Shown: positions 1 to 10,777 of the stretch, one piece after another
Layout: each line of letters starts with the position of its first letter
Position numbering within the stretch: the first letter of the stretch is position 1
Source: Oreohelix idahoensis
Lineage: Eukaryota; Mollusca; Gastropoda; Stylommatophora; Oreohelicidae
DNA length: 64,000 bases
Assembly (NCBI GenBank): GCA_024509875.1
Contig: JAMPIV010008094.1
Location: 1 to 64,000, forward strand
Direction: 5' to 3'
Program-made: the position numbers and the translations under genes
Notes under the pieces: generated by a model
The model's database searches: none
What the model saw: only the letters and a program-made list of their open reading frames with translations
Told to the model about the DNA's origin: nothing

Positions 1-1700
1 GTAGAAAAACAAAAAAAAAATAAACGTCCGAGATCTAAAACAGTTCTCTACTATAATGATATATCAGCACATATGTTCTCACTTTTTGGGAATTTATATC
101 ATTGGACCATATAATTTCCTTTTTCTGTTACCGATTTTGTTATAACGGAAGAAGGCTTAGTTAGCAATATATGTGCCAAAAGTTCACATGGCCACAATTT
201 ATATATGGTATTTTGATTAATGTATTAAGAAATTTAACATTTATTCATAAAGATTGAATTTGTTGTTATTGATATTTTCGCAGCACATCATTGACGTCTG
301 CTGAGACGTATGGACATTATGTTCAACCATGAAGTATGTCAAGGTCTAACCTACTTTGGAACGAGTTATGTTCCACATCTTCAAGGAACATCTGTTTTAA
401 TTACTATAATACATTGTGTCATGATATTATTACATGCTTGTATAATGTACTTTTTGGTTTAAGATGGTGTAATTCTTTAATGTGCGGTTATTATTAGTAT
501 ATCTATGTCAGGTCATTATCCTTATATGGTAGCATCGGTCAACTGTTTCTTGGAATGATTGAAACCAGTGTTGAGGTTTATTTTCCTGTCCATATAAGGC
601 GCGATTTTGTTCATATCTTGGTCTGGTATGTCTCCAACATCGTCCCGTGTGAGGGTTACTCAGGTGTTTGCGTTCTGCGCATGTCTGAACTTTAAGTGAG
701 TTGGAGAAATCTTCCGGTCAAGGGAATTCGACAAAATGTTTTGAGCAGAGAGGACGCATCCTGCGTCTGTGATCTTTTGATAGGGAATTGGTAGTCCTCC
801 TGTGAGTTAGTTTAGCTAACGAGGTCTTTCCCTATATGATTCGAAAACGCCTGGAGGCTATGTGTTGTGGTGTGATTTCGAAACAAGGTAATACCCTCCT
901 TATGTTCAAATCTGTAATGTATTTTGATGTTTGACATTGGTCGTTCTCTGCTCAGTTACCAGTTATAGGAAGGAGAGGTTCTTCTACTAGAGATTACACC
1001 CCAGGTATCTTCATACCTGAGATTTAGATGTATACGGGTCATGCTAGGCCCAGAGAACAGTTTCTATGCTCTTTGAACTTCGCAATGTTAGCGACGGTAT
1101 CTACAGCGAGGTTAGACTTAGAAAATCTACAAAGGTCAATCTGACCTGTACTCTTGAAACGCCATTCCCGTGCGTTCAGTGGTGAACTCATTTACATATC
1201 TGATCGGATAGCAATCAGAGAGGAGTTTGTTAGACTTATGTACATTATGATATGAAGCTGACCTGTTGTAAGCTGGTATATATATATATATATATCAGCT
1301 CATAGGATTTGCAAGATCCATTGATGAACTTTATGTATGCACATTACCCTGTACTACAGTGACTATGTCTTTTGTAAAAATGGATGTACAGTACCTGTTT
1401 TGTGGCGTCAGAAAATAAACGATGGAAAACGTCAATAGCAGTTTACACCCTTCTATGACTTTTCATGTCATACCACATGTGTTGTGAACCAGTGAAACCA
1501 CATCACCTACACTCGCAGCCAGCACCCATAAACCAGACAAGACACCTCACACTCCATCCTATAACCTACCTGGTGTCTATAGGGGTGGGACTTCATATGG
1601 CTACACACTAGCAACGACTGTGGACTTATACCTGCAACATTGGAGGCTTACCGTTCATAGTGGCCAGTAGTCAGTCTAAACCACCCTTATCACTGTTATA
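1..1700. other. No gene recognised; AT-rich non-coding DNA
   Basis: No long open frame, transposon motif or tRNA-like box was recognised here. The only structured feature is a short (TA)n run at about 1276-1295 that sits inside a hairpin with arms AGCTGG and the near-complement TCAGCT. The stretch may be the decayed flank of the LINE to its right, but the sequence does not show that. Confidence 0.5.
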
Positions 1701-1730
1701 CCCTGTTCAACCTGAAAGTTGGTTATAATT

Positions 1731-2017
1731 GGGGTATATATTGCGTTTAGTTTCTTCGGTGCTAGCCGGTTGTTAGTCCTGAAAAGGACTGGTCCTAAAA
1801 AGGACCACTAGCTGACTTTCTGGATACCTCTTTGTTGCTTGTCTGGTTATGGTGTCGTGGCGTGCTCATGGTATTCGTTTCCTGCCTTACGGGTTACAAA
1901 CGGTTATATTGGGGGATAAAGTGTTTTAACGTCTTCGCTGTTATCGCGTTCCTTGTCCTGGAGATGACTGGTCCTGAAAAGGACCACTAGCTGCCTGTTT
2001 GGTCCTTACTCGCTGTT
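1731..2017 (-). repeat. Two diverged tandem units with histone-like hairpins
   Basis: Two units about 170-180 bp apart share an approximate order: a GGTTATA-like start, a T-rich middle, then TCCT..AGGA hairpins followed by ACTAGCTG. Read on the minus strand, the hairpin at about 1969-1984 is GGTCCTTTTCAGGACC, a 6-bp stem with a TTTC loop. The other unit carries two hairpins back to back (about 1777-1806), with TTTC and TTTT loops. The right-hand hairpin begins a few bases after the stop codon of the LINE ORF1 on the same strand. Stem and loop match the animal histone 3' stem-loop, but no histone coding sequence is present. Confidence 0.6.
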
Positions 2018-3737
2018 GTCTGTTTCGATGTGTGTTGTTCTATGGCTGACTTAATTATATTAGGTATGCCTTCTATTATGGCTGCTTTTGTTCTTTCTTG
2101 ATTGCTTATTAGTTTCTGTATGATTTCGGTTCTCATTTTGTCTTTAGTTTCTTTGTTTTGTTCTCTACGTTTTGTAAGGATATCCTCAACGATCCTTCTC
2201 TCTGTTTCAATTCTTTTGAGGATTTCTTCGTTCTCTGCCTTTAGTTCTGCGAGTTTGACGATGTCGACTTTTATCTCGTGTTTGATGGATTTCATTTCCT
2301 GTAACATTGCCTGGGCGCTCTGTAAGGCTCCTATTGTTTCGTCTCTTAAGGCATCTGAGTCTTCGTTGTGTTGCTTGTTCGTCTCGACTTTGAGTTGTTG
2401 TTTTAAGTCTCGCACCTCTAATGTTATTTTTACCAGCTGGGCTCTTGTGTGCTGTTCCTGTTTGACAGTGCCGCCTGAAGCCACTCTGTTTCTTGCTTCT
2501 CTGAAGGAGATGTTTTTGGTTACAGATTCCTTCAGTATGACCTTTGTTTCGTAGAAGTTCGGACAGCCACGGTATCTTGCTCCGTGGTTTCCAAGACAGT
2601 TTGCGCAGGTTCTGTTGGAGTTGCTCACTTTATAGTTGTTATCATTTTTCGCATGAGGACATTCATTGTAAGTGTGACTTCCCGCACAGTATCGACAAAC
2701 TGCCTCTCCCTGCATGTTTTCTTAGTGTGCGAGAATTGTTGGCAGTTTGAGCACTGCATAACAGGAGGAATGTAGTCTTCTGTTTTTCGACATCTATTGT
2801 CTAGGTTAAGTTGGTTTGGTCTTGAAGACCCTTCAATAGTTATGATAACCAAGCTGGTGTCCTTCTTGTCCCATGTCTTCAGTCTTTCCACCTGCGTTAT
2901 TGTTATATTCTTGTTCTCTGTTTGTAGGCGGCTGTGGACTTCTTGTGTCGATCGACTGTTGTCGACCCCTCTTACAACTATCTTCTTGGTCTTCTTGAAG
3001 ATCTCCATAGTAAGAGCTTTGTGGGACTCTAGTTCAATCATCCAGTTCTGTTTTTGTCTTTTTGGTGTTTATTTTAGCGATATCTTAATAACACCTTTGT
3101 TTTTTCGGTGCCTTGTGCAACTCCTCTTGCCCGTTATTGCCTCTAGGATACCGATCACTTTATCGTCGGGTAGGGCCCTGAGTGTGGCCTCACTTCCCGA
3201 CATCTGGGTGATCTTTATGGTTCTCTCATGTAGTGTCTGATGAGAAACAGCATTTCTCTGCTTGCGAAGCTGGCACTTTCCGACATCTGTCTCAGTTTGA
3301 GTGTGTGGTCTGCTGGACGGATTCACATTCTGGTTGGTTGTCTGTCTCTGAGCTCGTTTTTCCGATGTTGCCTGGTCGCTGTATGATGGAGACTCGACTA
3401 TGATATCTTGTTTTGGTGGTGGATTTATTTTGTCGGGTTTAATGGCATTGTTACCCTCTGTTGATGAAGTTCTGTGGCCTTGATTTGTAGATGTTGTCTG
3501 TTCACTACACAGTGGAGCCGCCGCCTTGACATCCTGTTTTATCGGTGGTGTTGCTTTGCCCGGCTTCGGAGTCTGGTTGTCCTCTGCCTTCGACGCTTTG
3601 GGTTGCTCATCGGTCGTGTCACTGGCTGCGTTGTTCGGCTTCTGAATGGGATCGGCCACGACGCTAGTAGTTGGAGTAATCGTGCTCCCCGGCTGACTCT
3701 GTTTGTTCTTTGCAGGTTCTTGTTTGATGCTGCTGAC
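1984..3737 (-). pseudogene. LINE ORF1 (Gag-like, Jockey/I type), broken
   Basis: This encodes a nucleic-acid-binding ORF1 protein of a non-LTR retrotransposon. From the N-terminus there is a long low-complexity K/Q/T/P-rich region (3659 down to about 3150), an RNA-binding region of the kind that precedes zinc knuckles in Jockey-type ORF1 (about 3000-2770), a knuckle CX2CX4HX4C (CSNCQQFSHTKKTC), two more knuckles (CX2CX3HX4C and CX2CX3HX6C), and a long charged coiled coil to the stop. An in-frame TAA at 3066-3068 and a frameshift between the first and second knuckles, near 2700, break it. No ATG is obvious; the frame stays open upstream of 3659 to about 3737, where it overlaps the end of the RT fragment. 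The matching ORF2 is missing on the left. Jockey/I placement rests on the RNA-binding plus triple-knuckle layout. Confidence 0.7.
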
Positions 3738-4775
3738 CTTTTTATGTGGCCAAAGTATTTTAGCTGCCGAACTTTGATCTCCCTCATTAGTTCTCTTTTC
3801 ATACCTAGATTTTCTAGGACCTCCTTATTTGTTTTATTCTCTTTCCATGGCTTATTCATCGCCCATGTTTCTGCACCATACAGAAATGCAGAATATATAT
3901 AACACTTTATGATTCTCAGTTTTAATTTGTGAGATAACTGTTTGGATGTCAGTATATGTTTCATGTTGTTGAATGTAGCTTTGGCCATTCCTATTCTCTT
4001 CATGATTTCTGTTTCACATCTGCCATCTTTTGTTATTATATGACCAAGATATACGTAGCTCTTGACTTGTTCCAGGATTTTCCCATTTACGCTTATCTTT
4101 AATGTGGGTTTATCGTCTGTTTTGCTAATTATCATAGTTTTTGTTTTCTCAATATTAATGTCGAGTCCATATTCATGACTTATACTGTTCACTTGCTTCA
4201 CTAGTTCTTGTAACTCCTGTTCGCTTTCAGCTAACAACACGGTATCATCTGCATATCTAAGATTGTTTATTGACCTTCCACTGATGTTCAGTCATGGTAT
4301 TTCCTGTATCTGTTTGAAAATTTTTTCGGTGTATAAATTAAATAGGCAGGGGGACAGCACACAACCTTGTCTGACACCTCTTTTTATGTCTATGTATGGT
4401 GAATAATTCCTTCCCGATCTTACTGTGGCAGTTTGCTCCCAATAAAGGTTACTGAGTATTCTTATATCTTTTCCATCAATACCTATGTCTTTGAGGCATT
4501 CAATTATTTTCTCATGATGGACTCTGTCAAAAGCCTTCTTATAGTCAATGAAGCACATATACGAGTACATACTTTTTTAGACCTCTGTATATTTTTCTGC
4601 TAATATTCTTAGGCAAAATATTGCCTCTCTTGTTCCACTGTTCCATCTAAAACCAAACTGTTCTTCTTGGATTTCGCTGTCTACTTTACTTTTTATTCTT
4701 TCCTGTATGATTTTGAGCAGTATCTTAATTGCATGACTCATCAGGCTGATTGTTCTGAATTCAGAATAAGTCAAA
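3725..4775 (-). pseudogene. RTE-like LINE reverse transcriptase fragment
   Basis: This is part of a non-LTR reverse transcriptase that would copy LINE RNA by target-primed synthesis. On the minus strand, in one frame, I read FRTISLMSHAIKILLKII and EEQFGFR near 4770-4650, the palm motif FIDYKKAFDRV near 4545, RGVRQGCVLSPCLFNLY near 4370, the catalytic YADDTVLLAES near 4250, then YLGHIITKDG and the C-terminal RQLKYFGHIKR near 3745. Two in-frame stops interrupt it: TAA at 4574-4576 and TGA just after 4292. The endonuclease domain is absent and the 3' end runs straight into LINE ORF1 at about 3735, so it is truncated at both ends. The FIDY, YADD and FGHI signatures fit RTE-like elements. Confidence 0.85.
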
Positions 4776-5295
4776 TGCAAAATATAAAATGGTAAAATGT
4801 ACATATTACAGCTTTCCCCGATTATCGGGTGAACAAAGACTTTTTGCATAGACACCGTCCGACTATTGTCGGGCTATTGTTGTAAGGTGCCGTCTGTCAG
4901 GTGGTTAGGGTTACCGAGTATACTCCCAACTATTCACGCTATAGGCAGGTTCTAAGGACTCGTGACTTTGGGGTTTTATCCTTTCTAATTTTAGAAGATT
5001 CTCTAGTACGTTGTCCGGTCCTGTACTGGAATCCTGATTCTATTCGATATCCTGGCTGTCTGAGATTTCTCCTTGACGAGATGGGAATGCAGTGAAGTAG
5101 TCTTTCAAGACTGTACGTTTTAAGCGAAATGTCGCTCCCACGCACATATTTCTCCGTTGAGGAAAGCTCCAATCAAAAGTAGTTAATTTTAGAAGGTGCA
5201 TTATAGAAGCTGCAGGGGAAGTGAAGAAATGGAAGACTTGAAAGAAATAGAAAAATATAGATGAAACATTAGTTTGCTACTCGTTTTGTTCTAGC
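4776..5295. other. Unrecognised intergenic stretch
   Basis: I see no domain, tRNA-like box or splice-bounded exon. A short inverted motif (gtccgactattgtcgggc) lies near 4857. Open frames in both directions around 4900-5170 overlap each other and look like nothing known. Confidence 0.4.
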
Positions 5296-5480
5296 AAGGC
5301 CGCAGGCGTGTCGTACAAGGCAACTAAAATGAGGTTGTGCATGGGGCTCGCAACCTCATCATGTAAAACTGATTGCCACAAAAACTACCGCTGCAAGATC
5401 ATGTGACTGCGTTGTGTCTGCTTCCTGTAAGGGCACTAACTTACAGTGATGACCCTATGCTTCGAAGGGAGCACAGAGGA
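5296..5480 (+). repeat. Dispersed repeat R2, copy 1
   Basis: This is a copy of a ~170 bp repeat found at about ten places in the window. The shared order is a GGCAACCTCATCATGTAAAA core, a GCTACAGAAACCAC-like stretch, CTGCAAGAGCACATGA, GGCTTCCTGTAA, then a short hairpin of the form TGCTCCxxxxGGAGC and a TGAA- or GATG-rich tail (here gatgaatgaatga). A 3' microsatellite tail is typical of LINE-derived or SINE-like retroposons. No coding potential is visible. Confidence 0.65.
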
Positions 5481-5659
5481 ATACGATGAATGAATGACGG
5501 TACTACTAACTAGGAACTGGTTGGTATAGGAGGCATGAAGTATGAGACAAATAGACGAACAATAAAAACAGCAGACAGTAAGAGAGAAGTTGCACGCGCA
5601 GGCATCACCGCCAATCATCATCATAACTCATATCGCATTTACACATTTTAACTACTCAC

Positions 5660-5827
5660 TGTCCACTGCGCAAACTGGTTGGACTCCTGACCATGTGCCG
5701 TTGGCGTCACATGACCTCTTCAGATCACCGGACTCGAATCTGTATCCAGCACGACACGTGTACTGTGCAAACGTGCTATTTATGTCCAAAATATGAGTAG
5801 ACGGATCCGCCTCAGGGGAAGCACATA
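5660..5827 (-). CDS. CCP/sushi-domain exon of a host gene (single exon)
   Basis: This 168-bp exon on the minus strand encodes one complete complement-control-protein (sushi) module. The four cysteines are in canonical order: C1 in VCASPE, C2 in QYTCRAGYRF, C3 in KRSCDANGTW and C4 in QPVCAV, with the invariant Trp between C3 and C4 and the GY after C2. A polypyrimidine tract and CAG (CTTTATATCTTCAG) end just before 5827, and a consensus donor GTGAGT follows at 5659-5654. The exon starts with two bases of a split codon and ends with one, so both introns are phase 1, the usual arrangement for CCP exons. CCP modules occur in extracellular adhesion, lectin and complement-type proteins. Neighbouring exons were not identified with confidence, so the parent gene is unknown. 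Confidence 0.8.
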
Positions 5828-6215
5828 CTGAAGATATAAAGGAGGAAACATGTACTCAAGATATAAAGGAGGTAGTATGTACTGGAGATATAAAAGGGGT
5901 AATATGTAATGAAGATATAAATGAGGGAGCCTGTACTGACTACATAAAGGAGGTAGGATGTCCTAAAGATACAAAGGAGGTAACATGAACTGAAGATGTA
6001 AAGGAGGTAAGTTATACTGAAAATATAAAGGAGCTAAGTTAAACTGAAGATATAAAGGAAGTAACATGTACTGAAGATATAAAGGAGGTAACATGTACTG
6101 AAGATAAAAAGAAAGTAAGTTAAACTGAAGAAATAAAGGAAACCACATGAACTGAAGATATAAAAGAGGTACCATGTATGGAAAACAGAAAGGGGTAATA
6201 AGCAATGAAAGAGGC
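5818..6215 (-). repeat. 27-bp minisatellite made of 3' splice-site copies
   Basis: About 14 tandem units follow the plus-strand pattern ACTGAAGATATAAAGGAGG plus eight more bases. On the minus strand every unit reads CTCCTTTATATCTTCAG, the same pyrimidine tract and AG that bounds the CCP exon at 5827. The array lies in the intron just upstream of that exon and seems to have grown by duplication of the exon's acceptor region. Open frames through it are artefacts of the 27-bp period. Confidence 0.8.
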
Positions 6216-6254
6216 AACATCCTTCAATAAGCAACGCATGCCGATGAGCTAAAG

Positions 6255-6500
6255 AAGTCAACATATACTACAGATGTTAAGTAAGCAATGTATAATGATA
6301 TTGGAGACAATATATACTACACATATACAGTCGACAATCTATATGGCAAACAGAAGACAACATTTACTACAGATATAAAGTAGACAGTAGATAAGGTAGA
6401 TAGGAGAAAAAATATACTACAAATATAAAGTAGACAATGGATATGCAGATAGGAGGCAATATATACTACATATATAAAATAGACTTTATATACACAGGGT
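6255..6500. repeat. Second degenerate minisatellite (about 30-60 bp spacing)
   Basis: Units of the form ATATACTACAGATATAAAG with GTAGACAAT are repeated, separated from the first array by about 40 bp. The units resemble the 27-bp array in their GATATAAA core but have lost the pyrimidine-rich half. They may be an older part of the same expansion. Confidence 0.55.
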
Positions 6501-6763
6501 GATATTGTTATTTCATCACTCCTATCCAACTAATTTATAATAAATAATATTCTAATACATCAGACCATAAGGAATTTTATATTTGGACACGCGCATTAAT
6601 ATAACTGACTGCCCTTGTGTCTAAGAAAAAAAAAATGCCACGAAATACGTTCGTTCTTTTTTTGTAGTCTTCACTCCTTTCAGGCATTATTACTCTGCCA
6701 TTCCTTGTACGTGCTAATTCTTCCAGTATTCGTGTTTTCGCTTTCGTCGTTCAAAGTTTTCTA

Positions 6764-7061
6764 TCACATCTCGTCACACCTCTCACCCACCGCTCTCTCC
6801 TGGATATTTTCTCTTTTGTTATCTGCGACGCATATGGAAAGAGCGAACTTGCCACATTGACTTATCGCCAGCTCCTGACGGAGTAAGAGTTTACACTGAG
6901 CAACATTCCTATTGTTAACCCAGATTATTTTGTCTGGGAAGATACACGAAACTATGTTGTCGCATGATAAGTTGTCAGTTCGCAAACATGACGGGCCCAA
7001 ATACACGGCAGATCTCACTGGGATGTAGGAAATGACCATCTTGCTGAAGATTAAGACACAA
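6764..7061 (-). other. Possible cysteine-rich exon (uncertain)
   Basis: On the minus strand a pyrimidine-rich tract ending TCTTAATCTTCAG (near 7042) is followed by an open frame of about 95 codons with seven cysteines (for example [17 protein letters not shown], then NVAQC and ISQCGK). It lies on the same strand and about 1 kb upstream of the CCP exon, so it could be another exon of that gene. Against this, I recognise no domain, the acceptor phase does not match the phase 1 pattern of the CCP exon, and no clear donor stands out. It could be a chance open frame. Confidence 0.2.
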
Positions 7062-7086
7062 ACAGTGATGTAATACTTCCGGCAGA

Positions 7087-8393
<1,307 letters not shown>

Positions 8394-9456
8394 ATAACTG
8401 GTAGGCCAGTGCGGTCTGGAAGTGATTTCAAAGGAACGTACCCATCCAATTGATCGTTTGAAAAGAAGAATGTTTACTTTCAAGGCGACATCATCTCAAT
8501 TTGGATCCTAGCGGAATATGAATCAAAATCAACTCAAATGCTCAAGGTCTTCAATCAACCTCCACGTCAAGTTTCACAGTGACTGATTACTTGGAGATCA
8601 TCTCTTCATCATTATTGCGTGCGAGCTAGTTTGATATACGCAGAGCGAAGTATTGCATCCTCTAACGTACATACACGGGGACAAGGCACTTTGATTTTTA
8701 CCTGCACGCGAGCTAAGTATAACTTGTATCCGTTATACACTTTATTACTATTAGCTGTGCCTTAATTGATTATGTCCACTTATATATTTTCCGTGTTATG
8801 TGTTATGTTTTGTGTATTCTTCGCGGGAGGTTGGGAGGTAGATCTGACGAACGAGATCCATCTCGAAGTCAATTCGGGCTCTTCGTCAGACGTTCTGTAG
8901 GACATTATTTTGCAGACTTCCCGCAGTGGAATGTTCCTACGCGTGAGCGTAGAAGGATTCTAGGTCCACTGTGTCTGGTGGTCTGTGACACCTGTTTTAG
9001 CTGTAGTGTCACGTTTACTTGTTGTTTTTGGTAGCTATTTTTACTTGTACCTTGGTTTTATGATGAATTTTGTTTGTATTTCGCGTCCATCTCACCTTTC
9101 CTGTCGTTTAGTTTTTTACAAAACCTATGTTTTTACACTGTGTTGTCAATTGTCTTGTGCATTATTTAATCGCAGTTATCATCGTAATTCTTTACGACAT
9201 TCCATTTTAGTTTCTCATTTTATTTTAATTGGATTTCTGCGAACGTCTTCGTTTGTTTTGAATATCTTGTCGTGTCATTATTGTGCTATTGTTTGTCACA
9301 TTACTGCTTTCACACCATTACATGTTATAAATTACATTATTAATTATTAATATTATTGCCTATTATATAAATTGATTTTACCTGTTCTAGAACAGGAACG
9401 AAGAACACTAGTTGTAGTAACACTTTTAAGTAGTATTATTACATAATAATATTGAA
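8394..9456 (+). other. Untranslated leader between 5' LTR and gag
   Basis: This 1.06 kb stretch separates the LTR from the first gag ATG. A primer-binding site would start within a few bases of the LTR; TGGTAGGCCAGTGCGGTC at 8398-8415 begins with the expected TGG, but I could not match it to a tRNA 3' end, and ACTGG/CCAGT inside it can fold on itself. Open frames near 8798-9350 are hydrophobic and low in complexity and look non-coding. Confidence 0.5.
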
Positions 9457-10775
9457 ATGGCTACCTTAGACTATTTCATTAAGCAAGCAAAAGCTCTTCA
9501 GATGGCTCCTGATGAAGCAAAAAACATTTGCACTTGCAGAATATAGGAAAGCTCAAGAAATAGAAGCCGAACAGAGAAAGTTAGAAACTTTAAGACTAGA
9601 AAAACTTCAATTTGAGGCAGATCAAAAACGGATTGAATCTGAGGAAAATGAGAAAAAAATGAGATTGGCCGCTGAATTAGAAGAGAAACGATTTCAGCGA
9701 GAAGCAGAACAGAAGCAAAAGGAGTCTGAAGAAAGACTTAAAAAGGAAATGGAACAGAAACAAAAAGAAATAGAAGAATGGAGATTAATAACTGTACAAA
9801 ACACACAACCACTTCAGCTTGAGATGGAGGAGAATGATAGAAAACGACAGCATGAACTGAAATTAGCAGAGTCAGAATATGAGAGACTTAGGTTAACTCA
9901 GGAAGCTAATTCTCAGAGAACTTTTGAAAGCCACACTTCATCCAGACAGGATCATTTTAAGGAAATTCACCTTAAATTACCAAAATTTAATCCCCCGTCT
10001 GATGACGTAATATTCTTCCTAGATAGGTTTGAGGCCACTTGTGGGTCTTATAACGTGGATAAAGCGCTATACTGTACATATTATCCAGATTACTTACAGG
10101 GGATGCATTAGCAGTTTATCATACCACCAGCATTGGTGAGAAAAATGACTACAATGCTCTTAGAGCAGCACTTCTGCAAAAATTCCAAATGACAGAAAAC
10201 GAATATCGTTTGAGATTTCACACATTACTACCTCAATCTGGCAGAAATTTTAGTGATTTTCTGTCACAGATACGACTAACATTAGAAAGATGGATCGAAT
10301 TATCCAAAATTGAAAAGTCGTATGAAGGTCTCTTTGATTTACTGATGCGCGATAAGGTACTTTCTTCGGTAAACCCTACATTTCTCGCATTTTTTACACG
10401 AACGGAAACCTTTATCTATGAAAAATTTAGAAGAACATGCAAAAAATTTTTGCACTGCTCACCCCAAACATGGATCTAAGTAATGCGCAGATTAAGAATG
10501 AATTGCGTGTTGCTTTTGCAGCACAACAAACCTATTTTTCACGCAATCGTTCTTTTAGTGCTGATAGGTATGTCAATAAGGGAAATAATCATAATTTCAA
10601 CAATGATAACTTTTACAAAGGGAAGCAATTTCAACAATCTGCTCCATTTAATGTTTCTTGGAACCAAGCTCACAGATCGCGAGATTTTGGTAACAATAAT
10701 TTTAAAAATAATCAAGGACATTAGAATAAACAAAACTGGAGATCAAGGTCTCAGGGTCCGCAAAACAGACAATTT
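9457..10775 (+). pseudogene. gag: gag of the Gmr1-type element, frameshifted
   Basis: Gag builds the capsid of the virus-like particle. The reading begins at ATG 9457 (MATLDYFIKQAKALQ). A run of A at 9519-9524 shifts the frame, and a strongly charged coiled coil of about 130 residues follows, rich in E, K, Q and R. The conserved capsid part begins near 9955 (HLKLPKFNPPSDD), is shifted again near 10080-10110, and continues through a stretch of the form YRLRF, SG, FSDFLSQI and LERW, which resembles the SCAN fold shared by Gmr1-type Gag. A last N/F/R-rich basic tail (about 10500-10775) stands where a nucleocapsid would be; no CCHC knuckle is visible. At least three frameshifts are present, so this copy cannot make Gag as written. 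Confidence 0.8.
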
Positions 10776-10777
10776 TT

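Noticed and set aside
1984..1990. Histone gene remnant near the GGTCCTTTTCAGGACC hairpin
   Set aside because: No histone coding sequence in any frame on either side; the neighbouring frame is LINE ORF1.
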